64,000 bases of DNA, taken from positions 304,976 to 368,975 of the forward strand of contig NZ_KV822195.1 in assembly GCF_001815865.1 (NCBI RefSeq), read 5' to 3'. The DNA is from Abiotrophia sp. HMSC24B09. Lineage in GTDB: Bacteria; Bacillota; Bacilli; Lactobacillales; Aerococcaceae. The position numbers were made by a program, and so were the translations under genes. The notes beneath the pieces were generated by a model. The model worked only from the letters and a program-made list of their open reading frames with translations, did not search any database and had not been told where the DNA came from. Position 1 is the stretch's first letter, and each line of letters starts with the position of its first letter. Below are positions 9,283 through 18,026 of this stretch, in pieces.

Positions 9283-9653
9283 GCATATCAAAAGAAGTTG
9301 GGAGCACATCAAAAAGCTTGAAAAATTATTGAGGAATAAAAAAATTAAAAGAAAAGATGATCGGCAGCTTAGGTTAAATTGGTAATCCTATAACGTACCA
9401 TCACCATCTTGCTTTTCAATATGTATAGCCTATTTCTGGTTAACCCATAATAGGCCATTTATCTTGAAAAACAGGATTATTATAGTGGTCTTTTTTAGAA
9501 AGACTAATGGCTGATAGAAGGTAATTTTTAGCTTTATTAGGAATGATTTTGAAGATATCGCTTACTTAGTCGCAATCATGGGCAAAGTCTAAGCAAGTTT
9601 TGAGGGATAAATGAGAAGAATGAGAGATTTCATAATTTTCTCTGCTAAAACCA
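9283..9653 (+). other. AT-rich intergenic region between plsX and acpP; possible decayed minus-strand reading frame
   Basis: About 370 bases with no credible complete gene. On the minus strand a frame of about 43 codons is open from roughly 9575 down to a stop at 9440-9442. It has a plausible composition but no start, no ribosome binding site and no family I recognise. It may be the end of a decayed gene or chance. The sequence is clearly more AT-rich than the flanking genes. Confidence 0.3.
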
Positions 9654-9682
9654 TGGACAATTGGCTTAAAACTTAGTAAAAT
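9654..9682 (+). promoter_or_regulatory. Sigma-A-type promoter for acpP
   Basis: TGGACA, 17 bp, TAAAAT; five of six consensus bases in each hexamer. It lies 44 bases before the acpP start. Confidence 0.65.
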
Positions 9683-9725
9683 AAGGAAGTGTAGATTTTA
9701 TGTCATATTGAACGGAGGTGTATGG

Positions 9726-9968
9726 ATGCCCCAGACCCAAGAAGTTTTCCAAACAGTCCAGCGATTGATTGTTGAACGATTTGGTTTAACTGAAGACAAG
9801 GTCACCAATGAGATGACCTTTGAAGATCTCGGTGCAGACTCAATTGACGTCTTCGAACTGATTATGGAGCTCGAGGACACCTTTAGTGTTCAATTTGAGG
9901 ATAATCGTATTGAAGCCCTTAAGAATGTAGGCGAAGTGGTCACTTATATCGACCAGCTTACTCCCTAA
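9726..9968 (+). CDS. acpP: Acyl carrier protein
   Basis: 80-residue acidic acyl carrier protein. The phosphopantetheine attachment serine lies in GADSIDVFELIMELED (DSI where DSL is usual). ATG 9726 is preferred over the upstream in-frame TTG 9708 because GGAGGTG ends 5 bases before it. Normally rnc-smc-ftsY would follow directly; here a 15.6-kb peptide-transport island lies between acpP and rnc. No clear terminator is visible in the 100 bp before oppD, so read-through is possible. Confidence 0.96.
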   Translation: MPQTQEVFQTVQRLIVERFGLTEDKVTNEMTFEDLGADSIDVFELIMELEDTFSVQFEDNRIEALKNVGEVVTYIDQLTP

Positions 9969-10068
9969 GAACTGAAAAGACGATGAAGTCGGCACGCTCT
10001 ATCTATGCAGTGCTACTTTTTTTACTTAGATGAAGACATAAAACATGATCACGAATGGAGGAACTAGA

Positions 10069-11079
10069 ATGGATAACGAAAAAGTTATTCTAGATGTAAA
10101 GGACTTACACGTTGGATTCCGCGTTAAGGATACCTTCTACAATGCAGTAGACGGCGTTAGCTTTACCTTATCAAAGAATGAAAAATTAGCCATTGTTGGG
10201 GAGTCAGGCTGTGGGAAGTCAACTCTTGCCACTTCAATCATTGGTTTGCATAATCCTCGCAATACTAAGATTGAAGGCCAAATTAACTACCGTGGCGATA
10301 ACTTAGTAGAATATACTGAGAATCAATATAACAAAATCCGTGGGAACGATATTGGGATGATTTTCCAAGATCCATTGGCATCGCTCAACCCATTGATGAC
10401 CATCGCAGCACAAATTGATGAAGCCCTCTACTACCACACCAAACTCAACAAGGAAGAACGTCAAAAACGTGTCTTAGAGCTCTTGGATCAAGTAGGGATT
10501 GTTAACCCAGAGCGGACTGCTCGTCAGTATCCACACGAATTATCTGGGGGGATGCGTCAGCGGGTTATCATCGCCATTGCCTTGGCATGTAAGCCACCCA
10601 TTATTATTGCTGATGAGCCTACTACCGCTTTGGACGTAACTATTCAAGCTCAAATCTTGGACTTGATGAACGACATCCAGAAGGAGACCGAAGCAGGGAT
10701 TATCCTCATTACTCACGACTTAGGGGTCGTAGCTGAGACAGCTGACCGCGTAGCCGTTATGTATGCGGGTCAATTCGTTGAAATTGCACCTGTAGAAGAA
10801 CTCTTCAACAATCCGCAGCATCCATATACACGTTCACTCTTGCGTTCAATTCCGCAAACCAGTGAATTAGAAGGTGGCTCTGACAAGCTTCACGTTATTC
10901 AAGGGGCGGTACCACCATTAACTAAGATGATTCGGACAGGCTGTCGTTTCGCACCACGTATTCCTTGGATTGCGGAAGATGCCCACGAAGAAAACCCAGG
11001 TTTACACGAAGTATCACCAGGTCACTTTGTCCGTTGTACTTGTTACAAACATTTCCATTTTGAAGGGGAGGAGAACTAA
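10069..11079 (+). CDS. oppD: Oligopeptide ABC transporter ATP-binding protein OppD
   Basis: 336-residue ATPase energising peptide import. It carries Walker A GESGCGKST, a Q-loop, the signature LSGGMRQR, Walker B IIIADEPTTALD and the H-loop ITHDLGV. The C-terminal oligopeptide/dipeptide transporter extension ends near VRCTCYKHF. The Cys positions usual after CRFAPR are partly lost (RIP replaces RCP), so the Fe-S-type cluster known in some OppD proteins is unlikely. The start is ATG 10069, 8 bases after GGAGG; an upstream in-frame ATG (10045) lacks a site. First gene of oppDFBC, the gene order of lactococcal opp operons; the TAATG junction couples it to oppF. Confidence 0.96.
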   Translation: MDNEKVILDVKDLHVGFRVKDTFYNAVDGVSFTLSKNEKLAIVGESGCGKSTLATSIIGLHNPRNTKIEGQINYRGDNLVEYTENQYNKIRGNDIGMIFQDPLASLNPLMTIAAQIDEALYYHTKLNKEERQKRVLELLDQVGIVNPERTARQYPHELSGGMRQRVIIAIALACKPPIIIADEPTTALDVTIQAQILDLMNDIQKETEAGIILITHDLGVVAETADRVAVMYAGQFVEIAPVEELFNNPQHPYTRSLLRSIPQTSELEGGSDKLHVIQGAVPPLTKMIRTGCRFAPRIPWIAEDAHEENPGLHEVSPGHFVRCTCYKHFHFEGEEN

Positions 11080-12038
11080 TGGCTGAATTTATGCGCATTG
11101 AGGACCTAAAAGTCCACTATCCTATTCGGTCTGGTTTCCTGAACCGCGTGACCGATTATGTCTATGCTGTAGACGGCGTCAACTTGACCTTAGAAGAAGG
11201 TAAGACTTATGGCTTGGTTGGTGAATCAGGTTCTGGTAAGTCTACCATCGGGAAGGCCATCATTGGTTTAGAGAAGATCACCTCAGGGAAAATTTACTAT
11301 GAGGGTGAAGAAGTCTCTAAAGCAGCACGTCATCGCCGTTCTAACTACCGTCACAACGTGCAAATGATCTTCCAAGATTCCCTCTCTAGCTTCAACCCTA
11401 AACGTCGGATTACCGACATCTTAGGGGAGCCAATGCGGAACTTCCTCAGCTTAACGCCTGATGAAGAGAAAAAGCGCAAGCTGGAGCTCTTAGATATCGT
11501 AGGGTTATCGGAAGAAGCACTCTACAAGTACCCACATGAGTTTTCTGGTGGTCAACGTCAGCGGATTGGGGTAGCACGTGCTGTGGCCCTCAACCCTAAA
11601 TTAGTCATTGCCGATGAGCCAGTTTCGGCCTTAGACTTATCTGTTCAAGCCCAAGTTCTTAACTTCATGAAGCAGATTCAAGAAGAATATAATGTAAGTT
11701 ATCTCTTCGTTTCGCACGACTTAGGTGTCGTTAAGCATATGTGTGATGAAATTGCCATTATGTACCGTGGTCGCTTCACTGAGTACGGGACACGTGATGA
11801 TATCTATGATAATCCTCGTCATATCTATACTCGTCGCCTCTTGTCGGCTATTCCAGAAATGAACCCTAATAATCGTGAGCAAAACAAGCTCAATCGTTTA
11901 CGGGTTGAGAAGGAATACCGTGAGAATGCGTCACTTTATTATGATGAGAACGGTCGCGTTTACGATCTTAAACCAGTTTCTGAGACTCACTCTGCAGCCC
12001 TCAGAACGGTAGAATCTGACAAAGGAGGCGAGCTCTAA
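11079..12038 (+). CDS. oppF: Oligopeptide ABC transporter ATP-binding protein OppF
   Basis: 319-residue second ATPase of the Opp importer, heterodimer partner of OppD. Motifs are GESGSGKST (Walker A), FSGGQRQR (signature), LVIADEPVSALD (Walker B) and SHDLGVV (H-loop). Its start codon overlaps the oppD stop by one base. The C-terminal about 60 residues are a variable charged tail. oppB follows after one base. Confidence 0.96.
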   Translation: MAEFMRIEDLKVHYPIRSGFLNRVTDYVYAVDGVNLTLEEGKTYGLVGESGSGKSTIGKAIIGLEKITSGKIYYEGEEVSKAARHRRSNYRHNVQMIFQDSLSSFNPKRRITDILGEPMRNFLSLTPDEEKKRKLELLDIVGLSEEALYKYPHEFSGGQRQRIGVARAVALNPKLVIADEPVSALDLSVQAQVLNFMKQIQEEYNVSYLFVSHDLGVVKHMCDEIAIMYRGRFTEYGTRDDIYDNPRHIYTRRLLSAIPEMNPNNREQNKLNRLRVEKEYRENASLYYDENGRVYDLKPVSETHSAALRTVESDKGGEL

Positions 12039-12039
12039 A

Positions 12040-13002
12040 ATGTGGAAAGCGATATTTAGACGATTCTTATTAATGATCCCACAACTTTTGGCACTCAGCG
12101 TCTTAGTCTTCTTCTTAGCAGAATTAATGCCAGGGGATGCCTTGACAGGCTTGATTGACCCTAAAATTTCGGCTGAGCAAATTGAAGCCATGCGGGAAAA
12201 ATTAGGCTTGAATAAACCGGTTTGGGAACGCTATATTAACTGGATGGGTGGTATGCTCCAAGGTGACTTTGGTCGTTCCTTTGCCCACAAGCAACCAACT
12301 CTATCCATTATTGGGGAGCGGATTTGGCCTACGGTCTGGTTATCACTTCTGACAACGATTATCACCTATGCAATTGCTCTACCTTTAGGGATTTTATCAG
12401 GTCGTTATAACGGAAGTTTCTTCGAAAGAGCCGTTAACTTCTATAACTTCTTTACTTATTCAATCCCAATCTTCGTATTGGCCTTGATGTTCTTGTGGCT
12501 CTTTGGCTATACCTTAGGTTGGTTCCCAACCCGTGGTACAGTAGCATCTGGTTTACAACCGGGTACATTGGATTACTTATTATCACGAATTTATCATATG
12601 CTTCTACCAGCTATCACTTTAGGGATTTTAAGTACGACTTCTACTATACAGTGGTTACGGTCAGGAATTGTAGATGCTAAGTCGGACGACTATGTTCGGA
12701 CTGCCCGTGCCAAAGGGGTACCTGAGCGTGTTATCTATAACAAGCACATTTTGCGAAATGCTTTACTGCCAATCGCTGCCTTCTTTGGTTATGTCATTAC
12801 AGGTCTTTTCAGTGGGGCAATGATTACGGAGCAAATCTTTACCTATCAAGGGATGGGACAACTCTTCTTTAGTTCTGTAGTAGGCCGTGACTATAGTGTC
12901 ATGATGACCTTGGTTCTCTTCTATGGCTTTATGACACTACTAGGTGGGCTCTTGTCTGATATTATTATGGTATTCGTGGATCCACGGGTACGCTTAGACT
13001 AG
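12040..13002 (+). CDS. oppB: Oligopeptide ABC transporter permease OppB
   Basis: 320-residue inner-membrane permease. There is an N-terminal membrane segment (about residues 10-28), an extracellular loop, and five further hydrophobic helices. The conserved EAA loop that contacts the ATPase is recognisable in DDYVRTARAKGVPERVIYNKH (broken here at 20 residues: key residues are the RTARAKG core). AAAGGAGG lies just upstream of the ATG, inside the end of oppF. Confidence 0.95.
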   Translation: MWKAIFRRFLLMIPQLLALSVLVFFLAELMPGDALTGLIDPKISAEQIEAMREKLGLNKPVWERYINWMGGMLQGDFGRSFAHKQPTLSIIGERIWPTVWLSLLTTIITYAIALPLGILSGRYNGSFFERAVNFYNFFTYSIPIFVLALMFLWLFGYTLGWFPTRGTVASGLQPGTLDYLLSRIYHMLLPAITLGILSTTSTIQWLRSGIVDAKSDDYVRTARAKGVPERVIYNKHILRNALLPIAAFFGYVITGLFSGAMITEQIFTYQGMGQLFFSSVVGRDYSVMMTLVLFYGFMTLLGGLLSDIIMVFVDPRVRLD

Positions 13003-13015
13003 GAGGTGAGAGAGC

Positions 13016-13951
13016 ATGACAAAAGATAAAAGCAAAGATTTAGAAAAAGATCAAAGTAAAGATTCACAGTCTCTCCCACCAATGGGTTTTGAAGTAATCA
13101 AACGTGAATTTATGAAGGACAAGCTAGCCTTACTATCACTCATTGTCTTTATTTTGATTCTCCTTTTCTTGTATGTAGCTCCATTCTTCCTCAACTTAGA
13201 ATCGGCTACTAAAGTTCAGATTTTCAATCGCTACATGGCGCCAGGTTCAGTGACCGATACGGGTCATACCTACTTACTGGGTGCTGACGAAGGTGGGCGT
13301 GATGTTCTAGCCCAGTTAATTTTAGGTGGGCGTAACTCTGTCAGCATTGCCATGATTGTAACAGCCGCTACCATGATTATCGGTCTAGTAATTGGGGTGA
13401 TTTCTGGTTACTACGGTGGACGTGTTGATAACTGGGTGATGCGCATTGTCGACTTCTTCATGATTATTCCGGGCTTCATTATGATTATCACTTTGAACAC
13501 CATCTTCAAAGTAAGTAATATTTATGGGCTCTGCCTAACTTTCATTATCATTGGCTGGACTGGTTTTGCTCGTCTCTTTAGAACACGAACCTTAAGTGAA
13601 GCGTCTAAAGATTATATTAGTGCCTCTAAGACCATGGGGACACATGATTGGAAGATTATGTTCAAGGAATTGCTACCTAACATTTCTTCTATCATCATTA
13701 CCCAATTAGTCCTAGTTATGGCTGGTAATATTGGTTTGGAAACTGGGCTCTCATACCTAGGTTTCGGTTTGCCAATTGGGACACCGTCACTAGGGACCTT
13801 AATTGGGGCCGCTAAGACCGCTGACATTATCGAGAACAAGCAATGGGTATGGCTGCCAGCCGCGCTCTTCATTCTCGTCTTAATGCTCTGCATTAACTAT
13901 ATTGGTCAAGCCTTGCAACGTTCAACGGATGCCCGTCAACGTTTAGGTTAA
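13016..13951 (+). CDS. oppC: Oligopeptide ABC transporter permease OppC
   Basis: 311-residue permease partnering OppB. A charged N-terminal tail (about 40 residues rich in Lys, Asp and Ser) precedes the first helix (about 43-63). Then come a periplasmic-type domain with GADEGGRDV, the OppC/DppC signature, and five more helices. The EAA-loop core is SASKTMGTHDWKIMFKELLP. An AGGAGGTGAG site precedes the ATG. A strong terminator ends the oppDFBC transcript. Confidence 0.95.
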   Translation: MTKDKSKDLEKDQSKDSQSLPPMGFEVIKREFMKDKLALLSLIVFILILLFLYVAPFFLNLESATKVQIFNRYMAPGSVTDTGHTYLLGADEGGRDVLAQLILGGRNSVSIAMIVTAATMIIGLVIGVISGYYGGRVDNWVMRIVDFFMIIPGFIMIITLNTIFKVSNIYGLCLTFIIIGWTGFARLFRTRTLSEASKDYISASKTMGTHDWKIMFKELLPNISSIIITQLVLVMAGNIGLETGLSYLGFGLPIGTPSLGTLIGAAKTADIIENKQWVWLPAALFILVLMLCINYIGQALQRSTDARQRLG

Positions 13952-13956
13952 TAGAT

Positions 13957-13986
13957 AAACTGAGCCTTAGGGCTCAGTTTTTTTTG
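13957..13986 (+). terminator. Intrinsic terminator after oppDFBC
   Basis: Stem AACTGAGCC / GGGCTCAGTT with a TTA loop, followed by eight or more T residues. Confidence 0.88.
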
Positions 13987-14078
13987 TGCTTATTGTTATG
14001 TTTTTGATCTAAGAAAGGAAGAGTGACATCATAATGTGATATAGTCTTTCGCTATAGTAGATTATAGTAAAAGCGTCT

Positions 14079-14107
14079 TTGACTATCAATAATAAAAGTC
14101 TTAAACT
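14079..14107 (+). promoter_or_regulatory. Candidate promoter for the frameshifted peptide-binding protein gene
   Basis: TTGACT, 17 bp, TAAACT, 40 bases before the gene's ATG. Confidence 0.45.
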
Positions 14108-14146
14108 AGTCCCTAACATATCTTTTAGCCCTAAGGAGGTTGACTT

Positions 14147-15792
14147 ATGACTAGAATCAAGACTATTTTTCGTTTCTTACTAGCTCTAGGACTTACGGCC
14201 AGCACGCTCTTAACAGCTCAGCAGGCCACGATATCAGCGCAAGAAGTAAGCCTTAATCCTGCCATTGAACAGAAATTAAGTATTCCAGCCCCGTCTGAGT
14301 TGGCCACCTTGGATTCAGGCCTCTATTCAGATATCGCCAGCATGGATGTCATTGGACAAGTTTTTGAAGGTCTCTATCGAATTAAGAATGCGCAAGAAGT
14401 AGAACTGGGGCAGGCAGCTTCCGTTAAGGTCAGTGAGGATGGCCTAACCCACACCTTCACTCTACGCGATGATATTTATTGGTCCAATGGTGATCCGGTC
14501 AAGGCACAAGACTTTGAGTTGGCCTTCCGTCGCCTAGCGGATCGTCAAGCTGGGACTAGCGTGACTTCGATTGAAATTCTTAAGAATGGGGCAGCTATCC
14601 GTAATGGTGACAAGCCTGTCGAAGAATTAGGGGTCAAGGCTATTGATGACAAAACCCTGGAACTAACCCTTGAATATCCCGTGCCGGCCCTAGCTAAGAT
14701 TCTAACAGGTTCACGCTATATGCCGATTAACAAAACCTTCTTCCAAGAAAAAGGGGATAGCTATGGGACCACAGCAGAGAATGTGGTAACTAATGGGCCC
14801 TTTACGATTCAAGGATGGAATGGGACCAACCTAGAGTGGGACTTAGTTAAAAATCCTCAATACTGGGATGCCAGTCATGTTTATCTGACTCAGGTGCATC
14901 AACAAGTCATTAAGGAGAATTCGACTGGAGCAGATTTATTTGATAGTAATCAGTTGGACTTCACGACCTTATCCGACCAATTTGTCCAAGAATACTCAGG
15001 TGCACCAGACTTCCACAGTATTCCCAAAGCGACAATCGGTTACCTTAGTTTCAATACGACTCGTCCGACAACAGGCAATGCGGCTCTCCGTCGAGCTATT
15101 GCCCAGGCATTTGATAAGCAAGTCTACGCTGATTCCGTTATTCAGGATGGCTCTCAACCACTTAACAATTTAGTGCCTAAAGCCTTCGATGTCAATGAGT
15201 CTGGTGAAGATTACCAAGAGCAGGCCGGACCAATGTTGACTTACGATGTCCAAGCAGCACAAGCTGATTGGGCTAAAGCTAAGGAAGAACTTGGCCAAGA
15301 GACGATTGAATTACAACTCTTAACGTCAGATGTTGGCCTCTCCAAACGAACAGCAGAATTTCTCAAGGAAGAGTTGGAAAAGAATTTACCAGGTCTCAAG
15401 TTGAGCGTCCTTTCAGTGCCACTTAAGAACCGCTTGGAAATTCAACGTAAATTGGACTATGATATTTTCTATGGGACTTGGACGCCTGAATATCAGGATG
15501 CGGTTAACTTTATTGAACAGTACAAGACAGGTGGCGGGACTAACTTCGCCAAATATGCTAATCCTGAATTTGATAAGTTAGTCGAATTAGCACGCAATGA
15601 CTATGCAAAGATCCTGCCAAGCGCCGCGAAACCTTAATTGAGGCAGAAAAAATCTTAGTCAAAGAAGATGGCGTGGTCGCCCCAATCTATCAAGCCAGTG
15701 CAGCCTACTTACTTAAGCCAAAGGTTAAGCAATTTGAAGTGTTGCCTTTTGGCCGATCCAATAACTTGCGTCCAGTTTATATTGATGAGTAG
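14147..15792 (+). pseudogene. Peptide-binding protein (SBP family 5, OppA/MppA-like), inactivated by a one-base frameshift
   Basis: A family-5 substrate-binding protein that reads normally for about 488 codons with a signal peptide (about residues 1-32, no lipobox), then switches frame. Near 15607-15612 the sequence reads GCAAAGATCC where GCAAAGGATCC would keep the frame. As written, the frame stops at 15637 after eight aberrant codons. In the +1-corrected frame the protein continues with DPAKRRETLIEAEKIL and about 50 further family-typical residues to TAG 15790. The loss of a single G in a G run is either a recent mutation or a base-calling error; nothing else is damaged. It is more distant from the five genes downstream than they are from one another. 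Confidence 0.85.
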
Positions 15793-15941
15793 GGACACGA
15801 AGACTAAGAGCCTTGCATGTATTTAAGGATGATTTGTCTACCAAAATCCACTTTCTCAGGCCAAATATAGTCAGATTTGACCTAAATAAATTTTTCCCTA
15901 CAAAAACATGAATATAAAGTGAGAAAATTATAATAAAACGC

Positions 15942-15970
15942 TTGCTATTCCCTAGCAAAAAGGGTAGAAT
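15942..15970 (+). promoter_or_regulatory. Promoter of first intact oppA paralogue
   Basis: TTGCTA, 17 bp, TAGAAT, 36 bases before the ATG. The same TTGCTA/TTGCTT -35 with 17-bp spacing recurs upstream of the next three paralogues. Confidence 0.6.
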
Positions 15971-16006
15971 AGGAGCATATAAAATAATATCCATTGGGGG
16001 TACAAT

Positions 16007-17752
16007 ATGAAGAAGTCTATGAAGAAGAGCTTAGCTTTAGTAGCTGCTGCTTTTACTGTAGCTGGTGCTTTTGCGCCAACCTTGGCTCACGCTGAAGGCG
16101 TTAATTTACCAGAAGTGGTAGATAACGAAGGCACACCAATTTCAGGTGGAACTTTGAAAGTTGCCTTAGTAGGGGACCCATTTGCGGGTGTCTTAAGCCA
16201 ACTCTATTATGAAACAGGTCCAGATGGCGATGTTGTTGAGAACTTTACAACTGGTTTATACAGTTTTGATGAGAACTTTGTCATCACTAATGATGGTTTT
16301 GCTAAGTTGACCTTTGATAAGGACAACAAGAAAGTAACCATCAAAATCCCTGAAAACACTAAATGGGATGATGGCGAGCCATTAACTATCGATGACGTTA
16401 TCTATCCTTACTATGTTGTAGGTCACAAAGACTACACTGGTATTCGTTATGGCGATGACTTTGAGAACGTTGTAGGGATGGCAGAATACCATGAAGGTAA
16501 AGCTGAAGAAATCTCAGGTCTTAAGCGTGTTGATGACTGGACCTTAGAAGTATCCTACAAGGAATTCCCAGCTGGTATGTTACAAGCAGGGGGCGGTGTT
16601 TCTCAATATATTGCACCTAAGCACGTTCTTGAGAAAATTCCAGTTGCTGAACAAGAAGATTCAGATGCAGTTCGTAAGAACCCAGTAGGGAACGGGCCTT
16701 TCCGTGTTAAATCGGTTACACCAGGGGAATCTGTTACTTTCGAAGCCAACGAATACTACTACAAAGGCAAGCCAAAAGTAGATGGTATGCAATTAGATGT
16801 AGTCAACCCTTCAACTGCTGTTTCAGAAATGAAGGCGGGGAACTACGATATCGCTAAGTTGACTTCTGATGAATACCCAACTTATGCGGACGCAACTAAC
16901 TTCAAGACCTTAGGTCACTGGCAAAACGCTATGAGCTACATCGGTTTCAAGATGGGTAAATGGAACGCTGATAAGAAGGAAGTTGAGTACGACCCAAGTC
17001 GCGTTGTCTCTAATAAAGCTCTCCGTCAAGCTATGGGTTACGCTGTTGACAACGATGCAATTGGTGAGAAGTTCTACAACGGTTTACGTACACGTGCTAA
17101 TACCACTATTCCTCCTGTCTTTAAGGGCTACAATGATGGTTCTATCGAAGGTTACACCTACCAACCAGAAAAATCTAAACAGATCCTTGCAGATGCTGGG
17201 TTCGTTGACAAAGACGGTGACGGTTTCGTAGAAGATCCAAACGGTAAGAGCTTCACCCTTAAATTTGCTTCTATGCAAGGGGGCGCAACGGCTGAACCAA
17301 TCGCTCAATACTACATCGACTCTTGGAAACAAGTAGGGATTAACGTTGAGCTTGTAGACGGTCACCTCATGGAATTCAACGCCTTCTACGACTTGCTCAA
17401 AAAAGATGGCGATGTCGATGTCTATCAAGCAGCCTTCGGGGTAGGTGGGGATCCAAACCCAATTAACTTGTTTGGTCGTAAGGCAGCCTTCAACTACACT
17501 CGTTGGGCGACTGAAGAGAACGACAAGCTCTTGGATGCTTTAGGTTCTACGGAATCCTTCGACGAAGCATTCCGTAAGAAAGCCTTCACTGACTGGCAAA
17601 AATACTTCACTGAAGAAGCACCTGTTGTTCCAACTCTCTTCCGTCAAGAGTTAGTGTCAGTTAACAACCGTGTGAAACACTATGACTTCAAAGTGGGTTC
17701 AACATTTGACCTTTCTGAAGTTGAATTAACTGCTGATCAACCAGTTAAATAA
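16007..17752 (+). CDS. oppA: Oligopeptide-binding protein OppA paralogue 1
   Basis: 581-residue extracellular substrate-binding protein of SBP family 5, expected to deliver oligopeptides to OppBCDF. There is an N-terminal signal peptide of about 29 residues with a signal-peptidase-I-type end (AHA-EG) and no Cys at the expected lipobox position, unusual for a Gram-positive SBP. The mature part starts with the motif NEGTPISGGTLK shared by all paralogues. A DKDGDGFVEDPNG loop resembling a calcium-binding EF loop occurs near residue 402. It has its own promoter and terminator, and the RBS is a TGGGGGTA-type site. Peptide specificity cannot be read from sequence. Confidence 0.93.
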   Translation: MKKSMKKSLALVAAAFTVAGAFAPTLAHAEGVNLPEVVDNEGTPISGGTLKVALVGDPFAGVLSQLYYETGPDGDVVENFTTGLYSFDENFVITNDGFAKLTFDKDNKKVTIKIPENTKWDDGEPLTIDDVIYPYYVVGHKDYTGIRYGDDFENVVGMAEYHEGKAEEISGLKRVDDWTLEVSYKEFPAGMLQAGGGVSQYIAPKHVLEKIPVAEQEDSDAVRKNPVGNGPFRVKSVTPGESVTFEANEYYYKGKPKVDGMQLDVVNPSTAVSEMKAGNYDIAKLTSDEYPTYADATNFKTLGHWQNAMSYIGFKMGKWNADKKEVEYDPSRVVSNKALRQAMGYAVDNDAIGEKFYNGLRTRANTTIPPVFKGYNDGSIEGYTYQPEKSKQILADAGFVDKDGDGFVEDPNGKSFTLKFASMQGGATAEPIAQYYIDSWKQVGINVELVDGHLMEFNAFYDLLKKDGDVDVYQAAFGVGGDPNPINLFGRKAAFNYTRWATEENDKLLDALGSTESFDEAFRKKAFTDWQKYFTEEAPVVPTLFRQELVSVNNRVKHYDFKVGSTFDLSEVELTADQPVK

Positions 17753-17764
17753 TTCAGATTAATG

Positions 17765-17798
17765 AAAAGAGACTAGGACATTTGTCCTAGTCTCTTTT
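17765..17798 (+). terminator. Intrinsic terminator after oppA paralogue 1
   Basis: Stem AAGAGACTAGGACA / TGTCCTAGTCTCTT, perfect over 14 bp, with a T run included in the 3' arm. Confidence 0.85.
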
Positions 17799-17859
17799 GC
17801 ATCTGAGCAAGTTAAGAGGGGATTTTAACAAGAAAAATACCGAAAGAATTGATTGGTTC

Positions 17860-17873
17860 AGAAATCGTTACCA
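17860..17873 (+). promoter_or_regulatory. cre-like site upstream of oppA paralogue 2
   Basis: AGAAATCGTTACCA matches 12 of 14 positions of the CcpA consensus TGWAANCGNTNWCA. It is retained in the duplicated copy while neighbouring bases have diverged. It lies about 95 bp upstream of the -35. Confidence 0.35.
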
Positions 17874-17953
17874 TATCCTTTATCAAGGGATTTAGTTAAG
17901 GTTTAATATGAGTATATGATAAGCCGAAGATGAGAGAACGATGAAGAAATCTC

Positions 17954-17982
17954 TTGCTATTTTCTCAGTTATCAGTTATAGT
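17954..17982 (+). promoter_or_regulatory. Promoter of oppA paralogue 2
   Basis: TTGCTA, 17 bp, TATAGT, 44 bases before the ATG. Confidence 0.6.
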
Positions 17983-18026
17983 ATCCTTAATCGTATTGTC
18001 TAAGCCAATATGAAGGAGGAAATCTT

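Noticed and set aside
9440-9575. Insertion sequence remnant between plsX and acpP
   Set aside because: No terminal repeats, no target duplication and no recognisable transposase motif; kept only as a low-confidence decayed frame.
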